From positions 1 to 40,112 of the forward strand of contig JAFZXK010000023.1 in NCBI GenBank assembly GCA_017616785.1: DNA of 40,112 nucleotides. Direction: 5' to 3'. Within the stretch, counting starts at the first letter, position 1; the number at the start of each line of letters is the position of its first letter. Shown here one piece after another: positions 33,428 to 40,112 of the stretch. A program made the translations under genes and the position numbers. Below the pieces are notes generated by a model, which worked only from the letters and a program-made list of their open reading frames with translations, was not told the DNA's origin and ran no database searches. This stretch comes from Alphaproteobacteria bacterium. GTDB lineage: Bacteria > Pseudomonadota > Alphaproteobacteria > Rs-D84.

Positions 33428-34297
33428 ATGGCGGAAGTTACAGCAAAACTTATTCAACAATTGCGTGAAAAAACGTCTGCGGGTATGCTTGATTGCAAAA
33501 AGGCGTTGATTGAAAACAATGGCGATATCGAAGCGGCGGCCGATTGGTTGCGCCAAAAAGGTATTGTCAAGGCCGCATCCAAGGCCGGTCGTGTGGCGGC
33601 TTCGGGCTTGGTTACCGTTGTAAAATGCGACAATATGGGTTGCGTTGTGGAATTGAACGCGGAAACCGACTTTGTGGCGAAAAACGAAAAGTTCCAAAAA
33701 TTGGTTGCGGATGTTGCAAACAAAGCATTGGAATTGTCGGGCGATTTTGATGCGACACTTGCCGCGGTGCATGATGACATTGCGGCGACAATCGCGACGA
33801 TTGGTGAAAATATGAACCTGCGCCGTATTTCCAAGGTTTCCGGTGACCATATTTTCAGTTATATTCATAATGCACTGGTTCCGGGTATGGGACAGATCGG
33901 TGTTGTGGTTGCGATAAATGGGAACGGCGACAAGATTGCCGAGGTTGGTCCAAAGATTGCAATGCACATTGCCGCGAACAAGCCGGAATTTATGACGGTT
34001 GCCGATGTTGATCCGGCGGCGGTCGAACGCGAAAAGAAAGTGTTTATCGAATCCGGCGCGACGGCGGGCAAACCGGAAAACATCGTTGAAAAAATGGTCG
34101 AAGGCCGTATGAAAAAATACTATGCCGAATCCGTTTTGGAAGAACAGCCGTTTGTTATGGATCCGTCCAAGACGGTGAAACAAGTTCTTGACGAAGCCGG
34201 TGGCAAGTTGGCCGGTTTTGCGTATTTCGTGCTGGGTGAAGGTATTGAAAAACGCGAAGACAACTTGGCCGACGAAGTGGCAAAAATGTTGCACTAA
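33428..34297 (+). CDS. tsf: Elongation factor Ts
   Basis: A 289-residue EF-Ts of normal length. The N-terminal L-R-E-K-T-S-A-G-M-L-D-C-K-K-A-L (UBA-like module) and the T-D-F-V-A-K-N-E motif (about residues 80-87) that contacts EF-Tu are intact. The dimerisation and C-terminal modules follow. It exchanges GDP for GTP on EF-Tu. A near-perfect AGGAGGT lies at 33418-33424, stronger than that of other genes here, which would help keep expression high despite the gene inserted before it. A hairpin, a repeat and a strong terminator follow. Confidence 0.97.
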   Translation: MAEVTAKLIQQLREKTSAGMLDCKKALIENNGDIEAAADWLRQKGIVKAASKAGRVAASGLVTVVKCDNMGCVVELNAETDFVAKNEKFQKLVADVANKALELSGDFDATLAAVHDDIAATIATIGENMNLRRISKVSGDHIFSYIHNALVPGMGQIGVVVAINGNGDKIAEVGPKIAMHIAANKPEFMTVADVDPAAVEREKKVFIESGATAGKPENIVEKMVEGRMKKYYAESVLEEQPFVMDPSKTVKQVLDEAGGKLAGFAYFVLGEGIEKREDNLADEVAKMLH

Positions 34298-34308
34298 GCT
34301 TGCCGCGG

Positions 34309-34413
34309 CACCGCTGTTGCGGTGACGGGTGATTAGTGTAAGTGTTTAGTGTTAGTGAAACGGGCGTGTCTAATCGCGACGGAGCGATAGCGAAGACGGA
34401 CGCGCCCGTTTTT
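34309..34413 (+). terminator. tsf 3' region: hairpin, repeat copy 4 and composite terminator
   Basis: A 6 bp hairpin (34309-34314/34319-34324) is followed by a TTAGTG-type repeat (34329-34357). The terminator is a 13 bp stem (34358-34370 with 34399-34411, one G-T pair) that encloses a second hairpin (34373-34377/34384-34388) and ends in five T. It should stop the rpsB-tsf transcript before tyrS. Confidence 0.8.
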
Positions 34414-34437
34414 GTTATAAATGTTGCACAAATTTTA

Positions 34438-34465
34438 TTGCATATTGTCTTTATTTCGGTAAAAT
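34438..34465 (+). promoter_or_regulatory. Promoter for tyrS
   Basis: TTGCAT (34438-34443), 16 bases, TAAAAT (34460-34465), then AAAAAGGAAAG directly before the ATG at 34485. The leader is about 13 bases. Confidence 0.6.
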
Positions 34466-34484
34466 TAGGTAAAAAGGAAAGATT

Positions 34485-35699
34485 ATGCAAAATGATTTGT
34501 TACATGAATTAGAAGTTCGCGGTTTCATAAATCAATGTTCTGATATGGATGCGTTGAACGGTGCGCTGAACAATGGCAAGATTTCCGCATATTTGGGTTC
34601 GGACCCGACGGCGGATTCGTTGCATGTGGGGCATTTGGTGCCGGTTATGATGATGCGCTGGTTGCAAAAGTACGGCCATCGGCCATTGATGTTGGTTGGG
34701 GGCGCAACGGGGCGTATTGGCGACCCGTCCGGGCGTGATACTGGGCGACCAATGATGACCGAAGAAACTTTGGCCCAAAATATCGCAGGGTTGAAAAAAT
34801 CTTATTCAAAGTTTTTGCATTTTGGTGACGGTGCGGGTGATGCGATTATTGTTGATAACTATGATTGGATGAAAAATTATGGGCATATCGATTTCCTTGC
34901 ACAATTTGGAACTGATTTTACGGTGCCGCGTATGCTGTCCATGGAAAGTGTAAAGCGCAGGTTGGAAAACGGTATGACATTTTTGGAATTTAACTATATG
35001 ACTTTCCAGGCGGTGGATTTTTTGACCCTTTATAAAAAATATGGTTGTGTGTTGCAACTTTGCGGTGCGGACCAGTGGGGCAACGCCGTTATGGGAATCG
35101 AACTTATACGCAAAAAGTTGGGCAAGGAAGCGTATGTTCTTTCCACCGCGTTGATTACGGACGCCGCCGGGAATAAGATTGGTAAATCCGCGGGTAATGC
35201 GGTTTGGGTGAACGAAGATAAACTGTCCCCATATGATTATTGGCAATATTTTCGCAACACGCCGGACGAATTGGTGGAAAAGTTCCTTAAAATCTTTACG
35301 GAAATTCCAATGGATGAAATTGAAAAATTGTCGCGATTAAAGGGTTCGGAATTGAACGATGCGAAAAAGATTCTAGCAAAAGCGGCAACGACAATTGCAC
35401 ATGGTGCGGCGGCCGCAGAGGCGGCTGAACGTGCGGCGGCGGCGCTGTTTGGTGGTGGCGGCGATATGCAAAATGTGCCGACCGCGGAAATCGAAATGCC
35501 GGAACAAATGGGTGCGCTTGATTTCCTGTGTGCGGCGGGGTTGTTTGATACGAAATCCGATGCGCGCCGGATGATAGAGCAGGGTGGCGTTCAAATCGAT
35601 GGCGAAAAACTTACCGATTGGCGCGCGGTCATTGCGAAAAAGCCCGAATTTATGGTGCAACGCGGCAAGAAAACGCATCTAAAGGTGATTGTGAAATAA
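34485..35699 (+). CDS. tyrS: Tyrosyl-tRNA synthetase
   Basis: A 404-residue bacterial TyrRS. The class I signature reads H47-V-G-H50 in place of HIGH, with L-G-S-D-P-T-A just before it. The tyrosine-binding F-N-Y-M-T-F-Q-A-V-D-F and Q-L-C-G-A-D-Q-W-G-N segments (about 169-200) are typical. The KMSKS loop is K231-I-G-K-S235, as in other TyrRS (KFGKS). An S4-like RNA-binding domain occupies about 345-400. It charges tRNA-Tyr. It ends in TAA with the envC-like ATG as the very next codon, so the two are likely co-translated. Confidence 0.96.
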   Translation: MQNDLLHELEVRGFINQCSDMDALNGALNNGKISAYLGSDPTADSLHVGHLVPVMMMRWLQKYGHRPLMLVGGATGRIGDPSGRDTGRPMMTEETLAQNIAGLKKSYSKFLHFGDGAGDAIIVDNYDWMKNYGHIDFLAQFGTDFTVPRMLSMESVKRRLENGMTFLEFNYMTFQAVDFLTLYKKYGCVLQLCGADQWGNAVMGIELIRKKLGKEAYVLSTALITDAAGNKIGKSAGNAVWVNEDKLSPYDYWQYFRNTPDELVEKFLKIFTEIPMDEIEKLSRLKGSELNDAKKILAKAATTIAHGAAAAEAAERAAAALFGGGGDMQNVPTAEIEMPEQMGALDFLCAAGLFDTKSDARRMIEQGGVQIDGEKLTDWRAVIAKKPEFMVQRGKKTHLKVIVK

Positions 35700-36776
35700 A
35701 TGTTTCGTGCGGTTGTTGCTTTGGCGGTTTTATTGGGGGGGGCAAGTGTTTCGGTGGCCGCCCCGTCGGAACTTGATAAAATTCAACAGCAAATTCGCCA
35801 AACGGAACAGAAAAACAAGCAACTTGAACAGCAAGTAAAATCGTCCGACAAGGATGTCGAAAAAACCAAAAAGCAACTTGTAACCGCCGCAGACAAGGTT
35901 TCGTCGTTGGAAGAACTGCGTGCGGAATTGGCAAAAAAAATTGCGGAATTGGATGAACGGCGCGAAGTGATTTCGGCGGAATTGGAAAAGAATCGCGAAC
36001 GGGTGGCGGACGCGGCGGCGACGGTTTTATTCTTTGCCGCGAACCCAAGTTTTGATACCGAAGATATGCACAATTTCGTTCTGACTTCGGCGGTGATGAC
36101 GGGGATGGCCGATAATTTGGAAGAACACATTAGGGACGCGGCAAAAAAAATCGATGAACTTGATAAAATCCGCGAAGCGCGCGCGATTGAAAAGGAAAAA
36201 CTTGACCGGACAGCGAAAAAATACGCTGATGAAAAAGATTTGCTTGATAAATTATTGCGGCGGCGGTCGGCGCAAAATGAAAAACTGCGTGGGGAACACA
36301 TGGCATTACAGAAAAAATTGCGCGAATTGTCGGCGCGCGCAAAAAGTATTTCCGAATTATCCGTCGGCGTGGGGAGTTCTGAAATGTCCGAAGATTCGCG
36401 CTTTTCAATTCGAAAGTTAAATTTGCCGGTGCGTGGGCGTATTGTCGTTCGCTTTGGTGAAAAAACTGCGTTGGGCCTGAAGTCAGACGGATGGCGAATC
36501 CGGACGCGGTCGGGGGCACTTGTTTCGGCGCCGGCGGATGGTGTCGTAAAGTTTGCCGACAGTTTCAAAGGGTTCGGTCGTGTGATAATTATTTCCCATA
36601 AAAATGGTTATAATACGGTGATGACTAACCTTGGGAATATCGATGTGGTTGTGGGCCAGGAAGTTTTGGGTGGTGAACCGGTGGGTCGGATGAATCCTGA
36701 TAAGCCCGAAATGTATTTAGAGGTGCGGCGTGGTAACAAGGCCGTTGACCCAATGCGAATTTTCAAAGAAGAATAA
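35700..36776 (+). CDS. EnvC-like murein hydrolase activator (degenerate LytM domain)
   Basis: A 358-residue periplasmic protein. The signal peptide covers about 1-20. Residues about 22-225 are a long coiled coil (Lys/Glu/Gln-rich). The C-terminal 110 residues form an M23/LytM fold in which the zinc ligands are missing: the usual H-x-x-x-D position reads W-R-I-R-T and the HxH position reads Y-L-E. This is the mark of EnvC-type activators, which do not cut the wall but open the active site of amidases at the division site. It starts directly after tyrS with no gap and no ribosome-binding site of its own. Confidence 0.85.
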   Translation: MFRAVVALAVLLGGASVSVAAPSELDKIQQQIRQTEQKNKQLEQQVKSSDKDVEKTKKQLVTAADKVSSLEELRAELAKKIAELDERREVISAELEKNRERVADAAATVLFFAANPSFDTEDMHNFVLTSAVMTGMADNLEEHIRDAAKKIDELDKIREARAIEKEKLDRTAKKYADEKDLLDKLLRRRSAQNEKLRGEHMALQKKLRELSARAKSISELSVGVGSSEMSEDSRFSIRKLNLPVRGRIVVRFGEKTALGLKSDGWRIRTRSGALVSAPADGVVKFADSFKGFGRVIIISHKNGYNTVMTNLGNIDVVVGQEVLGGEPVGRMNPDKPEMYLEVRRGNKAVDPMRIFKEE

Positions 36777-36804
36777 TTAAACGGCGATATTTATTAAAAT
36801 CTTT

Positions 36805-36833
36805 TTGATAATGATGTTGGAATATGCTAAAAT
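36805..36833 (+). promoter_or_regulatory. Promoter giving a leaderless message
   Basis: TTGATA (36805-36810), 17 bases, TAAAAT (36828-36833). The expected start (about 36840) is within three bases of the GTG at 36843. Confidence 0.65.
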
Positions 36834-36842
36834 ATAGGTGCT

Positions 36843-37514
36843 GTGTCAGAAATAACTTTGTATCATTTAATTGCACAACCAATGGATTCATCGCAAGCGG
36901 CGGCTTGCCGGTTGGATGCGGAAAGTATCGTGTCTAAACGTGTACCGTTGGGTAATCAATCGGGTGGTGCATTTTTCTTTACCACGCAAAATGGTATAGA
37001 AAATCATTCAAAGGAAATGCAGGGACAATTCGGATTAAATAAAGCGTCAGAAAAAAATCTTTATATAGTAACAGCGAAAATCGATGAAGAAAAAATAAAA
37101 TATCCGCAGTGGCAGTTGGACTATGAGGCAATGCGTGATGATTTGTTTGATTTAATCTTTACGCGTGCAAGTATCACGCCAGTCAAATTTGGTGATGTAA
37201 ATATATCTGTGGTGAATGGCGTGTTACAAGTTCAAGATGGTAAAAAATTTATGCGCCTGCGTTCGTTTGCACCTGAACATTCTGGATTGATTGAAAGGAT
37301 TGTTGAATATTTGTATAACAATGAATCTTCATTCAGAGCAAAGTACGATAAATTATTGCATGATGTTATAATGGGAATCGGAAATGATACGACGTATTAC
37401 GCGGTTAAGACAACGGAATGTCCTTTGCTTTTGTCGTGTGTAAAATCGGAAAATGTTTTGCCAGTAATACAGAGTTCACAAATATCCAAGTGGAACCAAA
37501 GGTACCGTAAGTAA
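36843..37514 (+). CDS. Uncharacterised protein, probably leaderless
   Basis: A 223-residue cytoplasmic-looking protein I do not recognise. It reads as an alpha/beta N-terminal half with G-G-A-F-F-F-T near residue 40 and Y-I-V-T-A-K-I near 78, and a more helical C-terminal half. There is no signal peptide. The start is GTG at 36843; the next in-frame ATG would remove 13 residues. No ribosome-binding site is present, and the -10 box lies 9 bases upstream. It is a single-gene unit closed by a hairpin and a strong terminator. Confidence 0.6.
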   Translation: MSEITLYHLIAQPMDSSQAAACRLDAESIVSKRVPLGNQSGGAFFFTTQNGIENHSKEMQGQFGLNKASEKNLYIVTAKIDEEKIKYPQWQLDYEAMRDDLFDLIFTRASITPVKFGDVNISVVNGVLQVQDGKKFMRLRSFAPEHSGLIERIVEYLYNNESSFRAKYDKLLHDVIMGIGNDTTYYAVKTTECPLLLSCVKSENVLPVIQSSQISKWNQRYRK

Positions 37515-37526
37515 TCTGCTAATTGT

Positions 37527-37551
37527 CAAACTGTATTTAATTGACAGTTTG
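37527..37551 (+). other. Hairpin in the 3' untranslated region
   Basis: A perfect 8 bp stem CAAACTGT/ACAGTTTG with a 9-base loop, 12 bases after the stop at 37514. No T run follows, so it may protect the 3' end rather than terminate. Confidence 0.5.
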
Positions 37552-37575
37552 GGCAGTACGAGAAATAAAAATGTA

Positions 37576-37612
37576 AAATCGTGTTGCGGACGCGATTTTT
37601 TTATTATAAACT
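37576..37612 (+). terminator. Terminator with the ctpA promoter nested in it
   Basis: An 8 bp stem (37576-37583/37591-37598, one G-T pair) with loop TTGCGGA and seven T. The loop holds TTGCGG (37584-37589), which with TAAACT (37607-37612) at 17 bases makes a promoter for ctpA. Confidence 0.7.
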
Positions 37613-37634
37613 GTGGCCGAAAAAGGATTTTAAT

Positions 37635-39050
37635 ATGTTGAAAAAAATTTTTATTTTAATTGCTTTGTGCGTTCCAACCTTGGTCTTGGCGGCGCCGGAA
37701 AAGAAAAAAGAACCGATTGTTCATATGACTGATGAAGAAATTTATCAGGAATTAAAGAAACTTGCCATGGTGTTCGAAGTTTCGCGCGAAAACTTTGTCG
37801 AAGAAGCCGATGAACGCAAAATGCTTGAGGGGGCGATGAACGGCATGCTGGAGGCGTTAGACCCACATTCGTCGTATCTGTCCAAGGATGATTTGAAAGA
37901 TTTTAATGATAAATCAAGTGGTTCGTTTGGGGGATTGGGAATTCAAATTACGTCCGACCGTGGTGCGGTGCGTGTGATTTCGCCGATTGATGATACGCCC
38001 GCGGACAAGGCGGGTATCAAGGCCGGCGATTATATAACGCATATTGATGATGAACCGGTATTTGATTTGACATTGAACCAGGCGGTGAAAAAAATGAAAG
38101 GTAAACCGGGGACCAAGGTAAAATTGACCGTTGTGTCGGGAACATCGGAACCAAAGACAATAACCCTTAAACGTGCGATTATCAAGGTGCAATCTGTAAA
38201 ATTTAGTGAGAAAACATTGGCCGATGCGGACGAAGATACGCCGATGATTGGGTATATCAGAATTTCTGATTTTGGGGCGACGACGGCCAAGGATTTGCGT
38301 GATGCAATTGCAAAACTTGAAAAGAAAAATGTTGCGGGTTATGTTTTGGATGTTCGCAATAATCCGGGGGGATATTTGACGGCGGCGATTGATGTGTCGG
38401 ATGCGTTCTTGGATGGTGGTGAAATCGTGTCCACGCGCGGAAAGAACAAGACAGATATAGACCGCAGTTTCGCAACGCCCGGTGATTTAACAAATGGCAA
38501 ACCACTGGTCGTTCTTATCAATCATGGGTCGGCATCCGCATCGGAAATTGTTGCCGGCGCAATTCAAGACAATGGTCGCGGTGTGATTATGGGGTCGCAA
38601 AGTTTTGGCAAGGGCAGTGTGCAGCAACAAAAGCCACTTGGCGACGAAACGGCAATTCATGTAACGATTGCGCGTTATTATACGCCGAGTGGGCGGTCGA
38701 TTCAAAATACTGGGATTACCCCGGATGTAGAGGTGTTACAGAGCAAGGTTGAAAAAATTGAAAAACGCGAAAGTTTTTATTCCGAAGCATCTTTCCGTAA
38801 TGCCTTAAAGAACGAAGAGGCCGAAAAGAAAGCCAAGAAAAAGGCCGAAAGTGACAAGAAAAAAACGGACGATGACGATGATGATAAAGAACTGACCGAT
38901 GAAGAAAAAGATGCAAAAGATTACCAATTGCAACGTGGTATGGAAATGGTGATTGCATTATCCAGAATGGCGGAACATGCAAAAAGTGCTGCAGAATCGA
39001 AAATTGATAACGAAAATATGGATGATGAAAAGGATTCTGATAAAGAATAG
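37635..39050 (+). CDS. C-terminal processing peptidase CtpA (S41 family)
   Basis: A 471-residue periplasmic serine protease. The signal peptide covers about 1-19. An N-terminal helical region (about 30-95) precedes a PDZ domain (about 97-180). The catalytic pair is S301 in G-S-A-S-A-S-E and K326 in F-G-K-G, 25 residues apart as in the family. The C-terminal 90 residues carry a highly charged Lys/Asp/Glu stretch. CtpA-type proteases trim or degrade periplasmic proteins, often wall hydrolases. I start at ATG 37635 because AAAAGGA lies just upstream and the signal peptide begins there; the upstream open frame runs through the terminator. Tandem terminators follow. Confidence 0.93.
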   Translation: MLKKIFILIALCVPTLVLAAPEKKKEPIVHMTDEEIYQELKKLAMVFEVSRENFVEEADERKMLEGAMNGMLEALDPHSSYLSKDDLKDFNDKSSGSFGGLGIQITSDRGAVRVISPIDDTPADKAGIKAGDYITHIDDEPVFDLTLNQAVKKMKGKPGTKVKLTVVSGTSEPKTITLKRAIIKVQSVKFSEKTLADADEDTPMIGYIRISDFGATTAKDLRDAIAKLEKKNVAGYVLDVRNNPGGYLTAAIDVSDAFLDGGEIVSTRGKNKTDIDRSFATPGDLTNGKPLVVLINHGSASASEIVAGAIQDNGRGVIMGSQSFGKGSVQQQKPLGDETAIHVTIARYYTPSGRSIQNTGITPDVEVLQSKVEKIEKRESFYSEASFRNALKNEEAEKKAKKKAESDKKKTDDDDDDKELTDEEKDAKDYQLQRGMEMVIALSRMAEHAKSAAESKIDNENMDDEKDSDKE

Positions 39051-39070
39051 TTGTTTGATTGTATAAAAAG

Positions 39071-39142
39071 AATGGGCGTTCCTGGCCCATTTTTTCAAAC
39101 ATAATCTACACAACGCAAGCCGCACAAATCTGCGGTTTTTTT
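39071..39142 (+). terminator. Tandem terminators after ctpA
   Basis: First: stem AATGGGC/GCCCATT (39071-39077/39085-39091) with six T. Second: stem CCGCA/TGCGG (39120-39124/39131-39135) with seven T. The pair should insulate ctpA from the repeat-protein cluster. Confidence 0.8.
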
Positions 39143-39150
39143 GTGTTTAG

Positions 39151-39285
39151 GGGTGGTATAAAAAAACCAAGGTTTTTAGTCAACCACTTTTTTCAAAAAA
39201 TCAAAAATTTTTTTCATAGTAAAAACAATAGATTACAAATTTCGCACTTTTCGCCGTGGTGGTGTAAAAAAAACCTTGGTTTTTG
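39151..39285. repeat. Mutually complementary A-tract repeats upstream of the TKQD gene
   Basis: GGTGGTATA followed by seven A and CCAAGG-TTTTT (39152-39177) is echoed by GGTGGTGTA, seven further A and CCTTGG-TTTTT (39259-39284). Outside the core they are direct repeats, while the AAACCAAGGTTT core is the exact complement of AAACCTTGGTTT. The 80 bases between are very AT-rich with an internal AAAAAT/ATTTTT palindrome. No gene is visible in 39143-39343. Confidence 0.65.
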
Positions 39286-39343
39286 ATACAGTTTTAACAA
39301 CGGATTTGTATGCAGATAAATCAAAGGAAGAAAGGGGAGAAAC

Positions 39344-39904
39344 ATGCGAAAATATTGGGTATTTGTTGTTGGAATATTGCTTGCGGGCATGGCATATGCC
39401 ACAGATGCAGAAGACCGCAAAACGGTAACTTCAAAAAAGTATGTTGATGATGCAATCGCCACAAAACAAGATATTTTGGAAGGTTCCGCCGATAATGTCG
39501 TTATGTATACAAGCACACCCGGAACCGTTAGTTCCAAAGCGATATCCGGAACACTTACGGGGGAAAATATTGATTCAAGCATCCCAACGGTTGGTGCGGT
39601 AAATACCGGATTAAACACAAAGCAAGATAACATCCCCGCGGGAACAACGGCGGGTAATATCGTTACTTATTCAAGTAGTGCCGGTGATGTAAATGAACAT
39701 ACACTTTATCGTAATAACGTGGCATATTCCGGACAATCCGATGGATTATTACAGGCGAACGATGCAAATACCGCAATAGTAAATGGTTTAAACGGACATT
39801 TATCGTGTGGTGGTTATGTAAATAACGATAGTTCACAACCATGTTGGTTGTGGCAAATAAATGACCAGGCATCTGGGACAATATATACACCGCATAATAA
39901 CTAA
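39344..39904 (+). CDS. Exported repeat protein with TKQD motifs
   Basis: A 186-residue exported protein. The signal peptide covers about 1-19 (ending M-A-Y-A). Directly after it comes V-T-S-K-K-Y-V-D-D-A-I-A-T-K-Q-D, then a related unit ending N-T-K-Q-D about 50 residues later; each is followed by a G-rich strand segment (V-V-M-Y-T-S and I-V-T-Y-S-S). Similar KYV-D-x-x-A-x-K-Q-D segments occur in tail-fibre-like and coiled stalk proteins, so a trimeric surface fibre is plausible, not shown. A cysteine pair (C-G-G and P-C-W) marks the C-terminus. GGGGAG precedes the ATG. A paralogue follows 25 bases later. Confidence 0.65.
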   Translation: MRKYWVFVVGILLAGMAYATDAEDRKTVTSKKYVDDAIATKQDILEGSADNVVMYTSTPGTVSSKAISGTLTGENIDSSIPTVGAVNTGLNTKQDNIPAGTTAGNIVTYSSSAGDVNEHTLYRNNVAYSGQSDGLLQANDANTAIVNGLNGHLSCGGYVNNDSSQPCWLWQINDQASGTIYTPHNN

Positions 39905-39929
39905 TGGGTAAAAGCGTAGAGAGAATTAT

Positions 39930-40112
39930 ATGAAAAGAATATTGATATCGTTTAGTTTGATATTGTTCGGCATAGGCATAGTATATGGCGTGCATGCAGA
40001 CGATAAAGAAACGGTAACATCGTTAAAGTATGTGAATGATGTACTTGCAACGAAGCAGGACGAGATAGGTGCACAAAGTGGAACCATGGCGGTAACCTTT
40101 ACTGATACGGCC
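39930..40112 (+). CDS. Second TKQD-repeat exported protein (runs off the window)
   Basis: The first 61 codons of a gene cut by the window end. It has a signal peptide (about 1-23) and V-T-S-L-K-Y-V-N-D-V-L-A-T-K-Q-D, nearly the same opening as the gene before it. A GAGAGA sequence stands before the ATG. The two are clearly paralogues in tandem and the cluster may continue to the right. Confidence 0.7.
   Translation, partial: MKRILISFSLILFGIGIVYGVHADDKETVTSLKYVNDVLATKQDEIGAQSGTMAVTFTDTA

Noticed and set aside
1..40112. CRISPR array, prophage, transposase or toxin-antitoxin pair
   Set aside because: No regularly spaced direct repeats, phage structural genes, transposase motifs or recognisable toxin-antitoxin genes were found.

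Overview
This window looks like part of the chromosome of an alphaproteobacterium with a moderately AT-rich genome. The placement is inferred from gene content and style: rpsB-tsf, a Gram-negative envelope set (outer-membrane barrels, YfhM-type macroglobulin with PbpC, EnvC-like, CtpA), and several large cysteine-rich or TKQD-repeat exported proteins. I associate those exported proteins with gut-dwelling, poorly cultivated alphaproteobacterial lineages. No sequence search was possible, so the lineage is tentative. I see no prophage, transposase or CRISPR array. The mobile-looking material is limited to small palindromic and TTAGTG-type intergenic repeats.

Layout. 1-306 is a promoter region with a structured leftward leader whose gene lies off the window. 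307-7969 carries mostly rightward housekeeping genes (HIT hydrolase, DUF167, a PGDYG-like protein, M16 peptidase, tilS, ftsH, a metallo-beta-lactamase-fold hydrolase), with two leftward genes (a cysteine-cluster protein and a LOG-family hydrolase) at 3338-4465. 8010-10009 is leftward: an orphan gene, a palindromic repeat element and prmC. 10031-15259 holds an M23 endopeptidase, polA, a small outer-membrane barrel and pth. 15262-19697 is leftward: two cysteine-rich exported proteins behind a tRNA-Leu with the unusual anticodon AAG. 19795-22879 is a rightward run of three envelope genes starting with an omptin-like barrel. 22981-31976 holds a MYG1-like gene facing the yfhM-pbpC pair. 32207-36776 holds rpsB, an orphan gene, tsf, tyrS and an envC-like gene. 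36843-39050 holds an orphan gene and ctpA. 39344 to the end starts a tandem family of exported repeat proteins that runs off the window.

How the genes work together. Much of the window serves envelope building and quality control: PbpC with its macroglobulin partner, an M23 endopeptidase, an EnvC-like amidase activator, CtpA, FtsH and M16. A second theme is translation: tilS, prmC, pth, tyrS, rpsB, tsf and tRNA-Leu. Several isolated genes (prmC, the M23 gene, the gene at 36843, perhaps tilS) have a recognisable -10 box so close to the start codon that leaderless transcripts are likely.

Most unusual observations: the tRNA-Leu(AAG); divergent prmC and M23 promoters that share one -10 palindrome, both apparently leaderless; the FtsH pore loop lacking its aromatic residue; an orphan gene wedged between rpsB and tsf; a palindromic element that duplicated the 3' end of prmC; and the exported cysteine-rich and TKQD-repeat proteins.
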